Assembly (NCBI RefSeq): GCF_020091585.1
Contig: NZ_CP083582.1
Span: 1,674,001-1,738,000, forward strand
DNA: 64,000 nucleotides
Origin: Kovacikia minuta CCNUW1
GTDB taxonomy: Bacteria; Cyanobacteriota; Cyanobacteriia; Leptolyngbyales; Leptolyngbyaceae
Direction of reading: 5' to 3'
Made by a program: the position numbers and the translations under genes. The notes under the pieces were generated by a model, which worked only from the letters and a program-made list of their open reading frames with translations, did not search any database and was not told the origin of the DNA. Of the stretch, positions 9,325-17,968 are shown piece after piece; the stretch's first letter is position 1, and each line of letters opens with the position of its first letter.

Positions 9325-10762
9325 TCACCTACCACCTAATCGCTTGATTGCCTCTAAATCAATTTCAAACTTTTCACTGATTGCCGCTAATATCTTTGCT
9401 TCTTCAGGGGAAATGTGGTTATCGAATTGAGCAATTTTGTAACAGCGAGAGAGGGTGATTACTGCAAAGTCGCGGTTGAGTTGGTCAATGAGGGCACCCA
9501 GGGGTTGGGGTGCCTTCAAATTGTCTGCGATCGCCTGCAAAGATTGGGGATGCAGTTCAAGGGATTGGAGATTGGGCAGAATGTCTTCCCAGGATTTTTC
9601 CGGATAACTGGCAAGGATCATGTGAGCCAGAATTTGATCGACCAGCACTTGTTGAGCAACTGCCACATCTAAATAATGCTCACTTTTCTGCTCAATGGCT
9701 TCTAATGTTTCCGTTGAGGTTTCCAGTACCTGCGGATTCAGCTTTGCCTCGTAAAAGCGGCAGGCAGCATACCCCAATGCGTACAAAATCGTGGCATTGG
9801 CACTTGCTCCAATCACCGCACCCGCCAATGGCACATTTTTGACAAAGACCAATCCTGCCCTGACTGCCCGACTCCCCCCCAACGCCAACCCAAAGATGGC
9901 AAGCACCTCTCCCTTGCGCGCCGGATCTTTCAAGTCCAACCCGTAGGCAGCGGCAATCTGGTAAAGCATTTCGGTCTGGAGCGCTGTGGTGGATGCCAGA
10001 TCAACCGCCAGCAGGGCGATCGCTTCTCCTGGCACCAAACTGGTCGCTAAGCCCACCCCTCCGGCGATAAACTGCCTTCTCGACCATGATCCGATGGGCA
10101 ATTTGGCTAGGAGATTCGTTGGGATGTTCCTGTTGAAGTTTGCGAACTGCTTCCGTTGCCCTGGTCAAATCAACCTGGTCGCTGATTCCAGGTAGCCAAT
10201 CTAATTTCAGCGCACTCACCAGTTTTCGGATCAGTGGGCTATCTCCCACAAAGGCAACTGCCTGTCCGGTTCCAGAAGTCGTTTTATCAATCAACCAGTG
10301 GGACTGCTTGAATGCCGCATTGCCTAGATCCGTTGCAACTTTCAGGACGGTGCCACCTGTCTGGGCAGCAGTCTGACCAAGCTGGGAGGCAGTCTGACCA
10401 AGTTGGGATGCAGTATGCCCGATCGCCTCACCAGCATCCACCGACGATTTAACCAATGCTTCGCCGGTTTCAGAAACCCGATGACCGATCGCCCCGCCCA
10501 CATCCAATGATGATTTGACAATTGCTTCACCCGTTTCGGAAACCCGATGACCGATTTCGCCACCCAATTCTCCGATCGTTTGGGTGGCTGACTTGACCAT
10601 AGACCCCGAACAATTCAGTAATTGGTTCCCCTGATCGGATGGTTTCTCTTGTTCGGTTTCGCCTGGCTCAGCAGGGGTAGCAGACTGCATCTCGGTCACT
10701 TCCTTAAGTGGAGATTCTGCTTTGTTTTCCGATTTAGAGGATCGCTTCGTCTTTTTGCTCAT
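9325..10762 (-). pseudogene. EcsC/TerB-like protein with repetitive N-terminus, split by a +1 frameshift
   Basis: The two reading frames (10762 to about 10076, then about 10076 to 9325) form one protein of about 479 residues when one base is removed near 10076, which joins VEKAVY to AGGVGLATSLVPGEA. The N-terminal third is hydrophilic and has repeats of the type IGHRVSETGEA(I/L)VKSS and TASQLGQ, amphipathic and LEA/apolipoprotein-like. The central part has Gly/Ala-rich hydrophobic segments (GGVGLATSLVPGEAIALLAVDLA; FVKNVPLAGAVIGASANATILYALGYAACRFYE) resembling EcsC or DUF697 membrane-associated proteins. The last 60 residues look like a TerB-type helical domain (NHISPEEAKILAAISEKFEID). Function unknown; membrane association is inferred. 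Confidence 0.65.
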
Positions 10763-11077
10763 GGGTATTCAACACCGTTAATTCTGTACGGGTAAGCATT
10801 CAAGTATTGACTCTGCAAGCATTTCACAGTTTTTTCTGATACTTTTCCTTTACCAGGGCAACCTATCCTCCAGATTAACTACTGAAAGCAGTTTCTGCCT
10901 CAATCTCAAGAAAGGTTATTGGGCAGCGTCGCAGGATGGGACTGTGGCTTACTTGTGCGAAAGGATACGTTCTTGGTTTGTTGTGCAAAGAATTTATCCA
11001 CCTGATTTGGGCAAGGATGGAGAACCAGAAACACCGATCAAAATTTGGGATTGCTGAGGTGTTAGTCAGTGGAATTG
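10763..11077. other. spacer, probably including degraded mobile-element sequence
   Basis: No gene supported. It sits between the EcsC/TerB-like gene and a recognisable recombinase remnant; part of it (about 10930-11077) may be older, unrecognisable sequence from the same recombinase gene. Confidence 0.35.
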
Positions 11078-11218
11078 ATGCATTACATTGGCACTCATGC
11101 ATCCTACAAAAAATCTATCGCTATATTGCAAGATGGCTATGACATTCGCACCGTGCAGGAGTTGTTGGGGCACCAAGATGTGAAAACGACGATGATTTAC
11201 ACTCCCGTGCCGAATTGA
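11078..11218 (+). pseudogene. remnant of a tyrosine recombinase (C-terminal end)
   Basis: A 46-codon in-frame stretch reads like the catalytic end of an integron-type or XerC/D-like recombinase. HYIGTH stands in for the HSFATH box, followed by [17 protein letters not shown] and DVKTTMIYT, which includes the box II histidine (LGH) and the nucleophilic tyrosine (MIYT). A stop codon interrupts it just after PVPN, where living relatives continue with an arginine/glycine-rich tail, and that tail (AARGVK) is still readable after the stop. There is no upstream catalytic arginine region, and about nine extra residues separate the HSFATH-like box from LQDGYD. This is a decayed fragment and a sign of past mobile DNA. 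Confidence 0.75.
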
Positions 11219-11243
11219 GCCGCGCGGGGAGTGAAATGTCAAA

Positions 11244-12287
11244 TTAATTGTCTCTCGGTAACAGTTGCAACAAAGATTCGGGAAGGACACGATGCAACCA
11301 CGCTTCCCAGGCTGTGGCATGTTTCTGGTACTGCACCCCACCAAAAATCATTAAAACACCAATCAAAGAAACCGCGATCGGAAACAGGAGAGAATCGCGA
11401 AATACGGTATAGGAAAGATGTCCGAGATAACCAATCACTCCCATCGCACCAAAGATGACAAATACCCGGCGCTTTAGCAAAACAGAGAGCAGAATTAGAA
11501 ACAGATTGATCAGGAAATAGAGGAACCGTTCCCATTCGCTGCCCGCATTCATCAACGTTAAACCACCCCAGAAAGCCATCAGTCCGGACAGGTATAGCCA
11601 GAAGGCAAAGTCCCCCTGGCTCCGACGGATGCGTCGATCGATGAGAAAAGCAACAACAATGGTGGCAATCCCAAACCAGAAAGAAACCAGGCAGCGTTCC
11701 TCCCAGGTGTAGTCTGCTCCAGCAAAAATCAGCGGTGTCAAATCCATCGACATGTACCAAAGTGTGAAGGCGATCGGTACGGTTAAAAATGGAAAGCGAA
11801 TCCACCGAAGTGCCAGCAATGCGGCTAGAATTGTCCCCAGTTCCATGTAAAACCAACTGGCTTTCACCCAGAGATGGTAATTACGATAGTTGCCAGGATC
11901 GCCATCGGGCCAGATGCCCAACATCCGCTGAAAACCGTAGATCGCCAGCGGCACCATGCAGACCGCGATCGTTGTGAGCAACCCACCGGGGATCTTTAGC
12001 CCCCGATCGAACCACAAATGTCGTCCAGCCAGGGCAAAAATGAGTGTATAGGTGCAAGCCAGGGCGAAAATACCTCCACCCCCCAGGGATTCCCAGGCAA
12101 GGGTCAGGTAGAAAAACATCCCAAAAATGACGATCAATGCACCGAAGTAGTAGGCGACATTGGCAAAATTAAATTGTGGTACCTGTTGTTTTCGCTCCTG
12201 CCAGGCACGCCAAAGCTGTTCAGCTACCTCCGCATGAATCAAGCCTTCGTTAACTGCCCAATCCAGATCTTCTCGCTCAATTTTCAT
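11244..12287 (-). CDS. DUF2157-type multi-spanning membrane protein
   Basis: The 347-residue protein starts with a soluble helical segment (about 35 residues, including AVNEGLIHAEVAEQLWRAW) typical of DUF2157, followed by about eight to nine hydrophobic segments, for example YYFGALIVIFGMFFYLTLAW and FLYFLINLFLILLSVLL. It ends with a short basic amphipathic tail. Function is unknown for the family. It has no linked gene, although the recombinase remnant abuts its 3' end. Confidence 0.72.
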   Translation of the reverse strand: MKIEREDLDWAVNEGLIHAEVAEQLWRAWQERKQQVPQFNFANVAYYFGALIVIFGMFFYLTLAWESLGGGGIFALACTYTLIFALAGRHLWFDRGLKIPGGLLTTIAVCMVPLAIYGFQRMLGIWPDGDPGNYRNYHLWVKASWFYMELGTILAALLALRWIRFPFLTVPIAFTLWYMSMDLTPLIFAGADYTWEERCLVSFWFGIATIVVAFLIDRRIRRSQGDFAFWLYLSGLMAFWGGLTLMNAGSEWERFLYFLINLFLILLSVLLKRRVFVIFGAMGVIGYLGHLSYTVFRDSLLFPIAVSLIGVLMIFGGVQYQKHATAWEAWLHRVLPESLLQLLPRDN

Positions 12288-12391
12288 AAATTTTTCAGGC
12301 TTAAATTAGGTGATCGATAACAGGTGTCGAGTGTCAGGTTTCAGGGAATGAGTACCGTTAACCCCCTACCGATCAAACGTTCCCTGTTTTT

Positions 12392-12853
12392 TTAACTGTT
12401 ACAACTATTCCATTTTCCGTCTGGCACTAAAACACCACCCAGTCGATAGATCTGTTTGGGGGTCATGGTGTAGCTCCAGGCAAGCCCCAGGGGAGAATGC
12501 TGCGGGTCAAAAACCTCGACTAAGTGGCGTTCATACTGATTTTGCTCCGGTGGTTGACCAGGAGCATGCCGCTTCAGTTCTTCAGGATCGTGCTGCTCGA
12601 ATTCATCCAGGATTGGCAGGATGCCAGCACTGGCAAAGGTCAGGAGGAAGCCGTGAACGATTGGAGGGGACGAGGAGGGGGAGAGGGAGGGAGGGGGGGA
12701 GAGAGTCATAGCGGGATAGCCCAGGGGAAGGGCGTAGAGTTGACCGTAGACGATCGCCGGACAGGCTTTCACCTCATGCTCCGCATACAGCCAATCGTTA
12801 ACCTCTCCTGGTTTTAGCGTTCCATAAACAAACACATTCAGGCGATCGTTCAT
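12392..12853 (-). CDS. gamma-glutamylcyclotransferase family protein
   Basis: The start is taken at the ATG at 12853 (MNDRLNVFVYGTLKPGE), not further upstream, because the family begins directly with the VYGTLKPG substrate-binding loop; this gives 153 residues. The family (GGCT/AIG2-like) converts gamma-glutamyl amino acids to 5-oxoproline or acts on similar amides. The catalytic glutamate is probably in LDEFEQHDPEE. A Pro/Ser-rich run (SPPPSLSPSSSPP) in the middle is encoded by a purine-rich low-complexity stretch at 12665-12705 and looks like a repeat expansion inside the gene. Divergent from tldE with start codons about 80 bases apart. Confidence 0.82.
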   Translation of the reverse strand: MNDRLNVFVYGTLKPGEVNDWLYAEHEVKACPAIVYGQLYALPLGYPAMTLSPPPSLSPSSSPPIVHGFLLTFASAGILPILDEFEQHDPEELKRHAPGQPPEQNQYERHLVEVFDPQHSPLGLAWSYTMTPKQIYRLGGVLVPDGKWNSCNS

Positions 12854-12935
12854 GCTAAAAAAATACCTTGGCGTACAGCCTAAAATCTGCAATCTACAAT
12901 GGAAGGAGTCTCTAGAGAATCTTGAGGAAATTGCC

Positions 12936-14276
12936 GTGCCAACCATTCATGAACTTGCAACCCAGGCGAAAGCAGCAGCGGATCGGCTGGGAATCCGAAA
13001 ATTTGACATCTATGGTTCTGCGGTGGATGAAACCAGCGTCAAAGTAGATCAGGGCAAGCCCGATCAGGTGAAAGCTTCCCAACGTTCCAGCGTAACGGTG
13101 CGGGTCTGGAATGAGGAAAACACAATGGGCATTACTTCTACAACAGATGTAGACCCCAATGGGCTGGAGTTAGCGTTGAAAACAGCTTATGAAGCCAGTT
13201 TTTTTGGGGTTAAAGAAAATGTGCCGGATTTTAGCCCAGAAGCAACCGTTCCCCTGGCAAAATTGATCACAGAAAAGGCTCCACAAGCCCCGGTTGCAGA
13301 TTTACTGGAGAAGCTGATTGGGGTTGAGAAGGAATTGGTGGAGGCACATCCTGCGATCGCCAGCGTTCCCTACAACGGGCTGGCACAACGGGACATCGAT
13401 CACTTCTACCTGAATAGCGAGGGTGCCTCCCGTACAGAAGGCTATTCCCTTTCCTCCATCTACCTCTACGGCAAAACCGAGGAAGAAGGCAAAAAACCTC
13501 GGAGTGCTAGTGCTTTCCGCATCAGCCGTAATCTGGAGGAGCTTGATATTGACGGGTGCCTGAAGGAAACGCTGGAAAAAACGGTGAGCCACCTGAATTA
13601 TGAAAAGATTCCAACCGGCAAATACCGGGTCGTATTCTCACCTGAAGCTTTCCTCAGCTTGTTGGGAGCATTTTCTAACCTGTTTAATGCCCAAAGCATT
13701 TTGGATAAGCAAAGTCTTTCGACTCCCGAATCCGTGGGAACTCAAATTGCGTCTCCCCTCCTCTCGGTTTGCGATGATGCGCTTCATCCAGAGAACGTCG
13801 CCATTTCCACCTTCGATGGAGAAGGGACTCCCACCCGCAAAGTGCCCCTGATTACGGAAGGTGTCCTGAGCGGATTTCTCCATAGTGCGGGTACTGCCAA
13901 GCGGTTTAATGCTCAACCTACGGGAAATGCCAACATTGGTGCCAAAGTCACTGTTAGTCCCCATTTTTATCACGTCTTTGCTGGCCAATTTACTGACCAG
14001 GACTACAGCTTAGATACTGCCGACAACGTTGTTTTGATTGACGACCTGCACGCCCTTCATTCAGGGGTGCAGGCACTCCAGGGTTCATTCTCCCTGCCCT
14101 TTGACGGCTGGTTAATCCATCAAGGTAAGCGCACCAGCATTGAGTCAGCAACGGTTGCTGGAGACTTTTTGGAGTTACTTAAGTCCATCATTTATGTCGA
14201 AAAAGAAGCTCACCTAACCCCTGGAGGCGTCTGCCCCTACATTTGGGTTGATGAGCTGTCCGTTACCGGGGAATAA
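12936..14276 (+). CDS. tldE: TldD/PmbA family protein, TldE (PmbA) type
   Basis: A GTG start at 12936, preceded by GAGGAA, is preferred; an upstream ATG at 12852 would overlap the divergent gene and add 28 residues absent from the family. The resulting protein has about 446 residues. TldE forms a heterodimer with TldD, a zinc metalloprotease that degrades peptides and matures some modified peptides; TldE lacks the metal motif. Consistent with this, no HExxxH is present, while family landmarks such as GKYRVVFSPEAFLSLLG and LITEGVLSGFLHSAGTAKR are. The partner tldD lies at 25059-26532 and appears frameshifted. Confidence 0.88.
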   Translation: MPTIHELATQAKAAADRLGIRKFDIYGSAVDETSVKVDQGKPDQVKASQRSSVTVRVWNEENTMGITSTTDVDPNGLELALKTAYEASFFGVKENVPDFSPEATVPLAKLITEKAPQAPVADLLEKLIGVEKELVEAHPAIASVPYNGLAQRDIDHFYLNSEGASRTEGYSLSSIYLYGKTEEEGKKPRSASAFRISRNLEELDIDGCLKETLEKTVSHLNYEKIPTGKYRVVFSPEAFLSLLGAFSNLFNAQSILDKQSLSTPESVGTQIASPLLSVCDDALHPENVAISTFDGEGTPTRKVPLITEGVLSGFLHSAGTAKRFNAQPTGNANIGAKVTVSPHFYHVFAGQFTDQDYSLDTADNVVLIDDLHALHSGVQALQGSFSLPFDGWLIHQGKRTSIESATVAGDFLELLKSIIYVEKEAHLTPGGVCPYIWVDELSVTGE

Positions 14277-14339
14277 ACCACAAGGGCTTTCTGGCATCCT
14301 TTTCGATTAAAAAGGTATTAACCTGGCAACTGTTGTGAC

Positions 14340-14440
14340 GACATCTGCCCTCACCCTAAATCCCTCTCCCAAAATGGGAGAAGAACTTTCAATCCGGCTC
14401 CCCTTATCCTTTTATGGGAGAAGGGGTTGGGGCATGAGAA
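14340..14440. repeat. dispersed hairpin repeat of CCCTCTCCC/GGGAGA type
   Basis: The stretch begins CCTCACCCTAAATCCCTC, has an inner CCCAAAATGGGAGAAG stem and ends GGGAGAAGGGGTTGGGG. The outer arms are imperfect complements. This matches a widespread intergenic hairpin repeat seen in many cyanobacterial genomes. It lies just past the 3' end of tldE and could act as a transcription stop, but has no clean U-tract. Confidence 0.55.
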
Positions 14441-14552
14441 CTGGTTCGGCGTGCCAGATCAAATATTGCTGGGTTAATAGTTCAGAAGTCATCACCCAGA
14501 AGCCAAAAGCAGAGACCGTTCTGGCTCCTGGCTTCTGGCTCCTGGAATTTTC

Positions 14553-14756
14553 TTATTCCAACTTTCGATGCCAGTTCCCATCCTCACCCTTTTCGTAATT
14601 CCGTTTGACGGCTGCCCAGGCTACGCGGAATGCCCGTTCCTCTTGATCGTATTCTTTCTCGGCATTGTTAAAGGCAGCCTGAAAGATTTCCTGGGCGTGT
14701 TTGGGCAGATGGTTTTTGACTGAATCTGGTAGTTCACGCAGTTGTTGATAGGGCAT
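14553..14756 (-). CDS. chaB: ChaB family protein
   Basis: The 67-residue protein matches the ChaB domain throughout: MPYQQLRELPDSVKNHLPKH, then AQEIFQAAFNNAEKEY, then AFRVAWAAVKRNYEKGEDG, near the usual length of 60-75 residues. ChaB was named as a regulator of the ChaA cation antiporter in E. coli, but no chaA is seen here and the molecular role is unclear. Its start lies 11 bases after the stop of the upstream 112-residue protein on the same strand, so the two probably form an operon. Confidence 0.88.
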   Translation of the reverse strand: MPYQQLRELPDSVKNHLPKHAQEIFQAAFNNAEKEYDQEERAFRVAWAAVKRNYEKGEDGNWHRKLE

Positions 14757-14767
14757 GGAGTCCTCCC

Positions 14768-15106
14768 CTAGCCACCATATCCGGCTTCCCGAATCACATC
14801 TGAAATTTCTTCCGCATCTTTTACATGGTGAAGCGCTTTTTTGCTGCCATCGGGTTCATCGACAACAAAGTAAGTGGGAACAACGATGTGGTCGCCCGTA
14901 ATGTCCGGAGCATCTACTGCCACCTGTTTTGCTTTCTCTTCCAGGGACATGGAATCATCAATGCGATCGCCTGGATTGGTCGTAAGTGTGCCGTTGTTTT
15001 CCAGTTCAGCTTTCTGCGCTCGCTTTTGAGCCGGATCGACCTCTTCCGGTGTCATGGGTTGATTAATTCCCTGTTGGTTATCATTGGGTTCAGAATCTTT
15101 ATTCAT
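14768..15106 (-). CDS. small hydrophilic protein of unknown function
   Basis: A 112-residue, strongly hydrophilic acidic protein without cysteines or membrane segments. The first 50 residues (rich in Asn, Asp, Gln, Pro) look disordered; the second half (GDHIVVPTYFVVDEPDGSKK, then EEISDVIREAGYGG) may fold. It is directly upstream of chaB and divergent from another small hydrophilic protein, which suggests a shared stress-related role, by inference only. Confidence 0.6.
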   Translation of the reverse strand: MNKDSEPNDNQQGINQPMTPEEVDPAQKRAQKAELENNGTLTTNPGDRIDDSMSLEEKAKQVAVDAPDITGDHIVVPTYFVVDEPDGSKKALHHVKDAEEISDVIREAGYGG

Positions 15107-15400
15107 ATATCCATCCTAAAGTCAGACCTGCTTCTTCTGAGTATAGAAAAGCGTTGAAATTAACACATCCTTCCAATGGGGAACGCCTTTCTACTTCGAT
15201 CGGAATACGGGATTAACAAAAACATCATTTCATCGCTTGAAACCTCCAGACAGAGGGATATGTATCTCGTCAGATAGATATCGCTGGACAGACAATTCTG
15301 TTTTTACATGGGTCTTTAGATGGAAGCATTTTATGGGAGTTAGTTGAATAATCATGTAGTGCAATACGCATTGCATTACAGATGAGTTCTAGGTGTAAAA
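15107..15400. promoter_or_regulatory. divergent promoter region of the two small hydrophilic-protein genes
   Basis: This 294-base spacer separates two divergent small-protein genes. Its main visible structure is the palindrome at 15355-15380, close to the start of the plus-strand gene. No consensus -35/-10 pair could be assigned with confidence. Confidence 0.45.
15355..15380. promoter_or_regulatory. operator-like palindrome
   Basis: TGTAGTGCAAT and ATTGCATTACA are inverted repeats (10 of 11 positions complementary) around a four-base centre, ACGC. The site ends 20 bases before the start codon of the 123-residue hydrophilic protein, a position expected for an operator or for the -10 region. 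No regulator could be matched by eye. Confidence 0.5.
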
Positions 15401-15772
15401 ATGGCAGATAAAAAGATAGATAGAAGTATCGATAACGATCAACGCGTAGGGGAAGATTCTTACGATAGAGGAATCATTCCGGCTGAAACCGCCGCTCGTA
15501 TGGAACGGGAAGGCACGGAATATAAGCACACGCCCCACAACGAAGAAACCCTTGACACCGAAGGCGGTTACACAGTCGATAAAGAGGGTTTACTGAATAA
15601 CTATGCGGTTGAACCCGAAATGTATTACGAAGTTCCCGGTGATGCTAGAGAGCAAGAAAAAGCGGTTTATGCAGAGCGGGCTGAAGAACTGGATGAAGTC
15701 AATGAAACCGATGAAACCGGTAAGCTAACTTCGGATCAGGATAACCGCAATAAAGGAACAGGGGTCATTTAG
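15401..15772 (+). CDS. small acidic hydrophilic protein of unknown function
   Basis: A 123-residue, highly charged protein (many Glu, Asp, Lys; no Cys or Trp), probably largely disordered, of the sort often seen with stress response. Segments such as DSYDRGIIPAETAARMEREG and EGLLNNYAVEPEMYYEVPGD may be short conserved elements. The gene is preceded by a palindrome and followed by a clean terminator, so it is likely a regulated single-gene transcript. Confidence 0.65.
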   Translation: MADKKIDRSIDNDQRVGEDSYDRGIIPAETAARMEREGTEYKHTPHNEETLDTEGGYTVDKEGLLNNYAVEPEMYYEVPGDAREQEKAVYAERAEELDEVNETDETGKLTSDQDNRNKGTGVI

Positions 15773-15779
15773 ACGGGTA

Positions 15780-15806
15780 AAAAGGTTCTTATAAGAACCT
15801 TTTGCC
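15780..15806 (+). terminator. intrinsic terminator hairpin
   Basis: AAAAGGTTCTTA and TAAGAACCTTTT form a perfect 12-base-pair inverted repeat starting eight bases after the stop codon of the 123-residue protein. The descending arm ends in TTTT, as expected for a rho-independent terminator, although the U-run is short. Confidence 0.65.
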
Positions 15807-16015
15807 ATCGCGAGTTGGCACGTCAAGCGCAATCCTTATACCACTTGAAGCACTCTTACCAGCATTTGTTTGGTGAGGGTGTTTTCGTTGATTGCAGGAC
15901 CTATGCACTTTGCCTACATTTGATGCCTTTGAGCATCCCATTCTGCAACGGTCAACCAAAAATGGTATAAACCTAAACGGATACCAGACAGGTTGATCAG
16001 GTGTTTTAAAATTTT

Positions 16016-16954
16016 ATGAGAAGAGTTTTATCTACAGGTTTTTTATTGCTGTCGTGTTTAAGTATTCCCGCCTGCTTACCTGCTTGCAATGCTAAAAAGG
16101 CTCCCTCTGCCTCCTCTTCTGCTGCCACAAATGATCCTAAAACGTTCAGAATCGGAACTGTTTCTGACCAGAGTCCGAAAACCATCGAGCAGGGCTATGG
16201 GAAACTGGCAAAATATTTGCAGAAAGAGTTAAAAGTACCGGTGGCCTATAAGGCGACAAAAGATTCTGCCACAACGCTTTCAGCTTTTGGTACTGGTGGG
16301 TTAGATCTGGTTTGGTTGAATGGGGCAACCGGAGCACTGGCACGATCGCAGGTTCCTGGTGCAGTTGCGATCGCCTTACCTGATAACGATGTTGAGACCC
16401 GTAGTGTTTTTATTGCCAACAAAAACAGTAAGATTCCACCCACCCTCAACCTTCAAAAAGGCTTAACTGCTTTGAAAGGTCACTCCTTTACCTTTAGCAG
16501 TGAGTCTTCTACTGAAGGTCGGCTAATGCCACAATACTTTCTACAACAGGCAGGGGTAAAACTGGAGGACTTTCAGGGGACAACGGGATTCTCTAAGTCC
16601 CAAGATGCCGCCCTAGCATCAGTACAGGCAGGAACCTATAATGCAGGAGTGATCAGTCAACAGGTATGGGAAAAACGGCTTCAGGATGGCAAGACTGATC
16701 CCAATAAGGTCGATCTAATCTGGCAATCTCCGGCATATCCCAATTATCACTGGGTGATCAATCCCAATGTTAAGGAGCGGTTTGGCAATGATTTTATCCA
16801 AAAGGTACAAACCGCACTATCAAAATTAAACCCCGCTGTGCCAGAGCAAAAACAAATCCTGAGTCTGTTTGGTACAGAAAAATTTGTTAAGACTGATAAC
16901 TCTAAATTTGCTGCGATTGAAAAGGTCAGCCGCGAAGTTAACACGGGTAAATAG
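16016..16954 (+). CDS. PhnD-like phosphate/phosphonate substrate-binding lipoprotein
   Basis: The 312-residue protein belongs to the PhnD/SsuA/TauA binding-protein superfamily, PhnD-like branch. A lipoprotein signal is present (hydrophobic run, then IPACLPAC; Cys20 or Cys24 could be lipidated). The mature part shows FRIGTVSDQSPKTIEQGYGKL, the TTLSAFGTGGLDLVWLNG segment, the GHSFTFSSESSTEGRLMPQY segment that in the family contacts the phosphonate or phosphite oxygens, and AGVISQQVWEKR. The matching ATPase and permease genes are not adjacent; an IS element starts just downstream and may have separated the operon. Ligand likely phosphonate, phosphite or phosphate. Confidence 0.8.
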   Translation: MRRVLSTGFLLLSCLSIPACLPACNAKKAPSASSSAATNDPKTFRIGTVSDQSPKTIEQGYGKLAKYLQKELKVPVAYKATKDSATTLSAFGTGGLDLVWLNGATGALARSQVPGAVAIALPDNDVETRSVFIANKNSKIPPTLNLQKGLTALKGHSFTFSSESSTEGRLMPQYFLQQAGVKLEDFQGTTGFSKSQDAALASVQAGTYNAGVISQQVWEKRLQDGKTDPNKVDLIWQSPAYPNYHWVINPNVKERFGNDFIQKVQTALSKLNPAVPEQKQILSLFGTEKFVKTDNSKFAAIEKVSREVNTGK

Positions 16955-17000
16955 TTTTCAGTTCTGGGTTTTGAGAACTGGGAACAAAACTAAATCGTTA

Positions 17001-17935
17001 GAGACTGTTTGTAAATAGATGTAAAGAGATGATGCACTAGGAAATGAAATGAGCCATACCTAAGAAATTCATCTCAACTAATCGAAGTCAATGATCGAAC
17101 GCTTCTACGATAGCGACCTGACGGATGAGGAATGGCAACGGATTGAACCGTTGTTGCCGCTTGCCAAGTCGCTGGGTAAACACCGAGAAGTCAGCTTACG
17201 GGACATCTTAAATGCAATTTTCTACCGTGCTGACAATGGGATTAAATGGCGCAATCTACCTTGCGACTTTCCAGTCTGGCAAACGGTCTACGGCTATTAC
17301 CGCTTATGGGTCAGATTGGGCATTTGGGAACAGATTAATATTGCCCTGGTACAGCAAGTGCGAATCAGTGAAGGACGAGCGGCTCAACCCAGTTTAGCCA
17401 TCATTGACAGCCAGTCCGTCAAACTGGGGCAAAAAGGGGGGAGGAACACGGAGTTGATGGCAACAAGCAGATAAAAGGACGGAAGCGTCATATTGTAGTC
17501 GATGTGCTGGGATTAGTTTTAGGGTGTTATGTCACAGCTGCCAATACGGCTGATGTAAAAGCCGCTCCAGCGGTTCTGGTCTGGGTCTTAGAAATGTATG
17601 AACGGATTGCTAAAGTCTTGGCAGACAAAGGCTATCGAGGCGCATTGGCAACCTTGATTGAGCAAGCGTTTGAAAATCGTCAAGTGAAGCTAGAAATTAG
17701 TCAACGTCCAGACGAGACAAAAGGATTTCAGCTTGAACCGAAACGATGGATTGTTGAGCGGACTTGGACTTGGCTTGAGAATGCTCGCAGTTTGACTCGT
17801 GACTATGAACGCTTGCCTGAAAATCATGAAGGGATGATCTATGTCGTCATGATTCGGTTAATGCTCCGACGATTAACCAAGAATCGTCGAACGTGGCAAT
17901 CAAAAGCTGTTTAACGATCATTTACAAACACTTTC
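17001..17935 (+). mobile_element. IS5-family insertion sequence, complete
   Basis: The element is 935 bases long. Its ends are 16-base imperfect inverted repeats (left GAGACTGTTTGTAAAT, right ATTTACAAACACTTTC). It is flanked by the three-base direct repeat TTA at 16998-17000 and 17936-17938, agreeing with the TNA targets of several IS5 subgroups. It carries one transposase read from two overlapping frames. Confidence 0.85.
17091..17914 (+). CDS. IS5-family transposase, two frames (probable programmed frameshift)
   Basis: The first frame (17091-17474) has the N-terminal DUF4096-type domain (LTDEEWQRIEPLLP, then GIKWRNLPCDFPVWQTVYGYY) and the first catalytic Asp in IIDSQSVK. The second frame carries the rest, ending at 17914: IVVDVLGLVLG, the second Asp in ADKGYRG, and the Glu in WIVERTWTWLENARSL. 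The switch is at AAAAAGGGGGGA (17432-17443), a run suited to -1 slippage, which gives QKR-GEEHGVDG. Such slippery A/G runs are usual for the IS427/IS1031 type, so the element may be active. Confidence 0.8.
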
Positions 17936-17968
17936 TTAAACTGTAGATACTGTGCAAAGTTGCAGGTG

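Noticed and set aside
12852-12935. Upstream extension of tldE to an ATG at 12852
   Set aside because: It would overlap the divergent cyclotransferase start; the GTG at 12936 has GAGGAA in front and begins exactly where the family does.
14335-14598. 87-residue open frame
   Set aside because: It is a translation of the CCCTCTCCC hairpin repeat and overlaps the end of chaB on the other strand.
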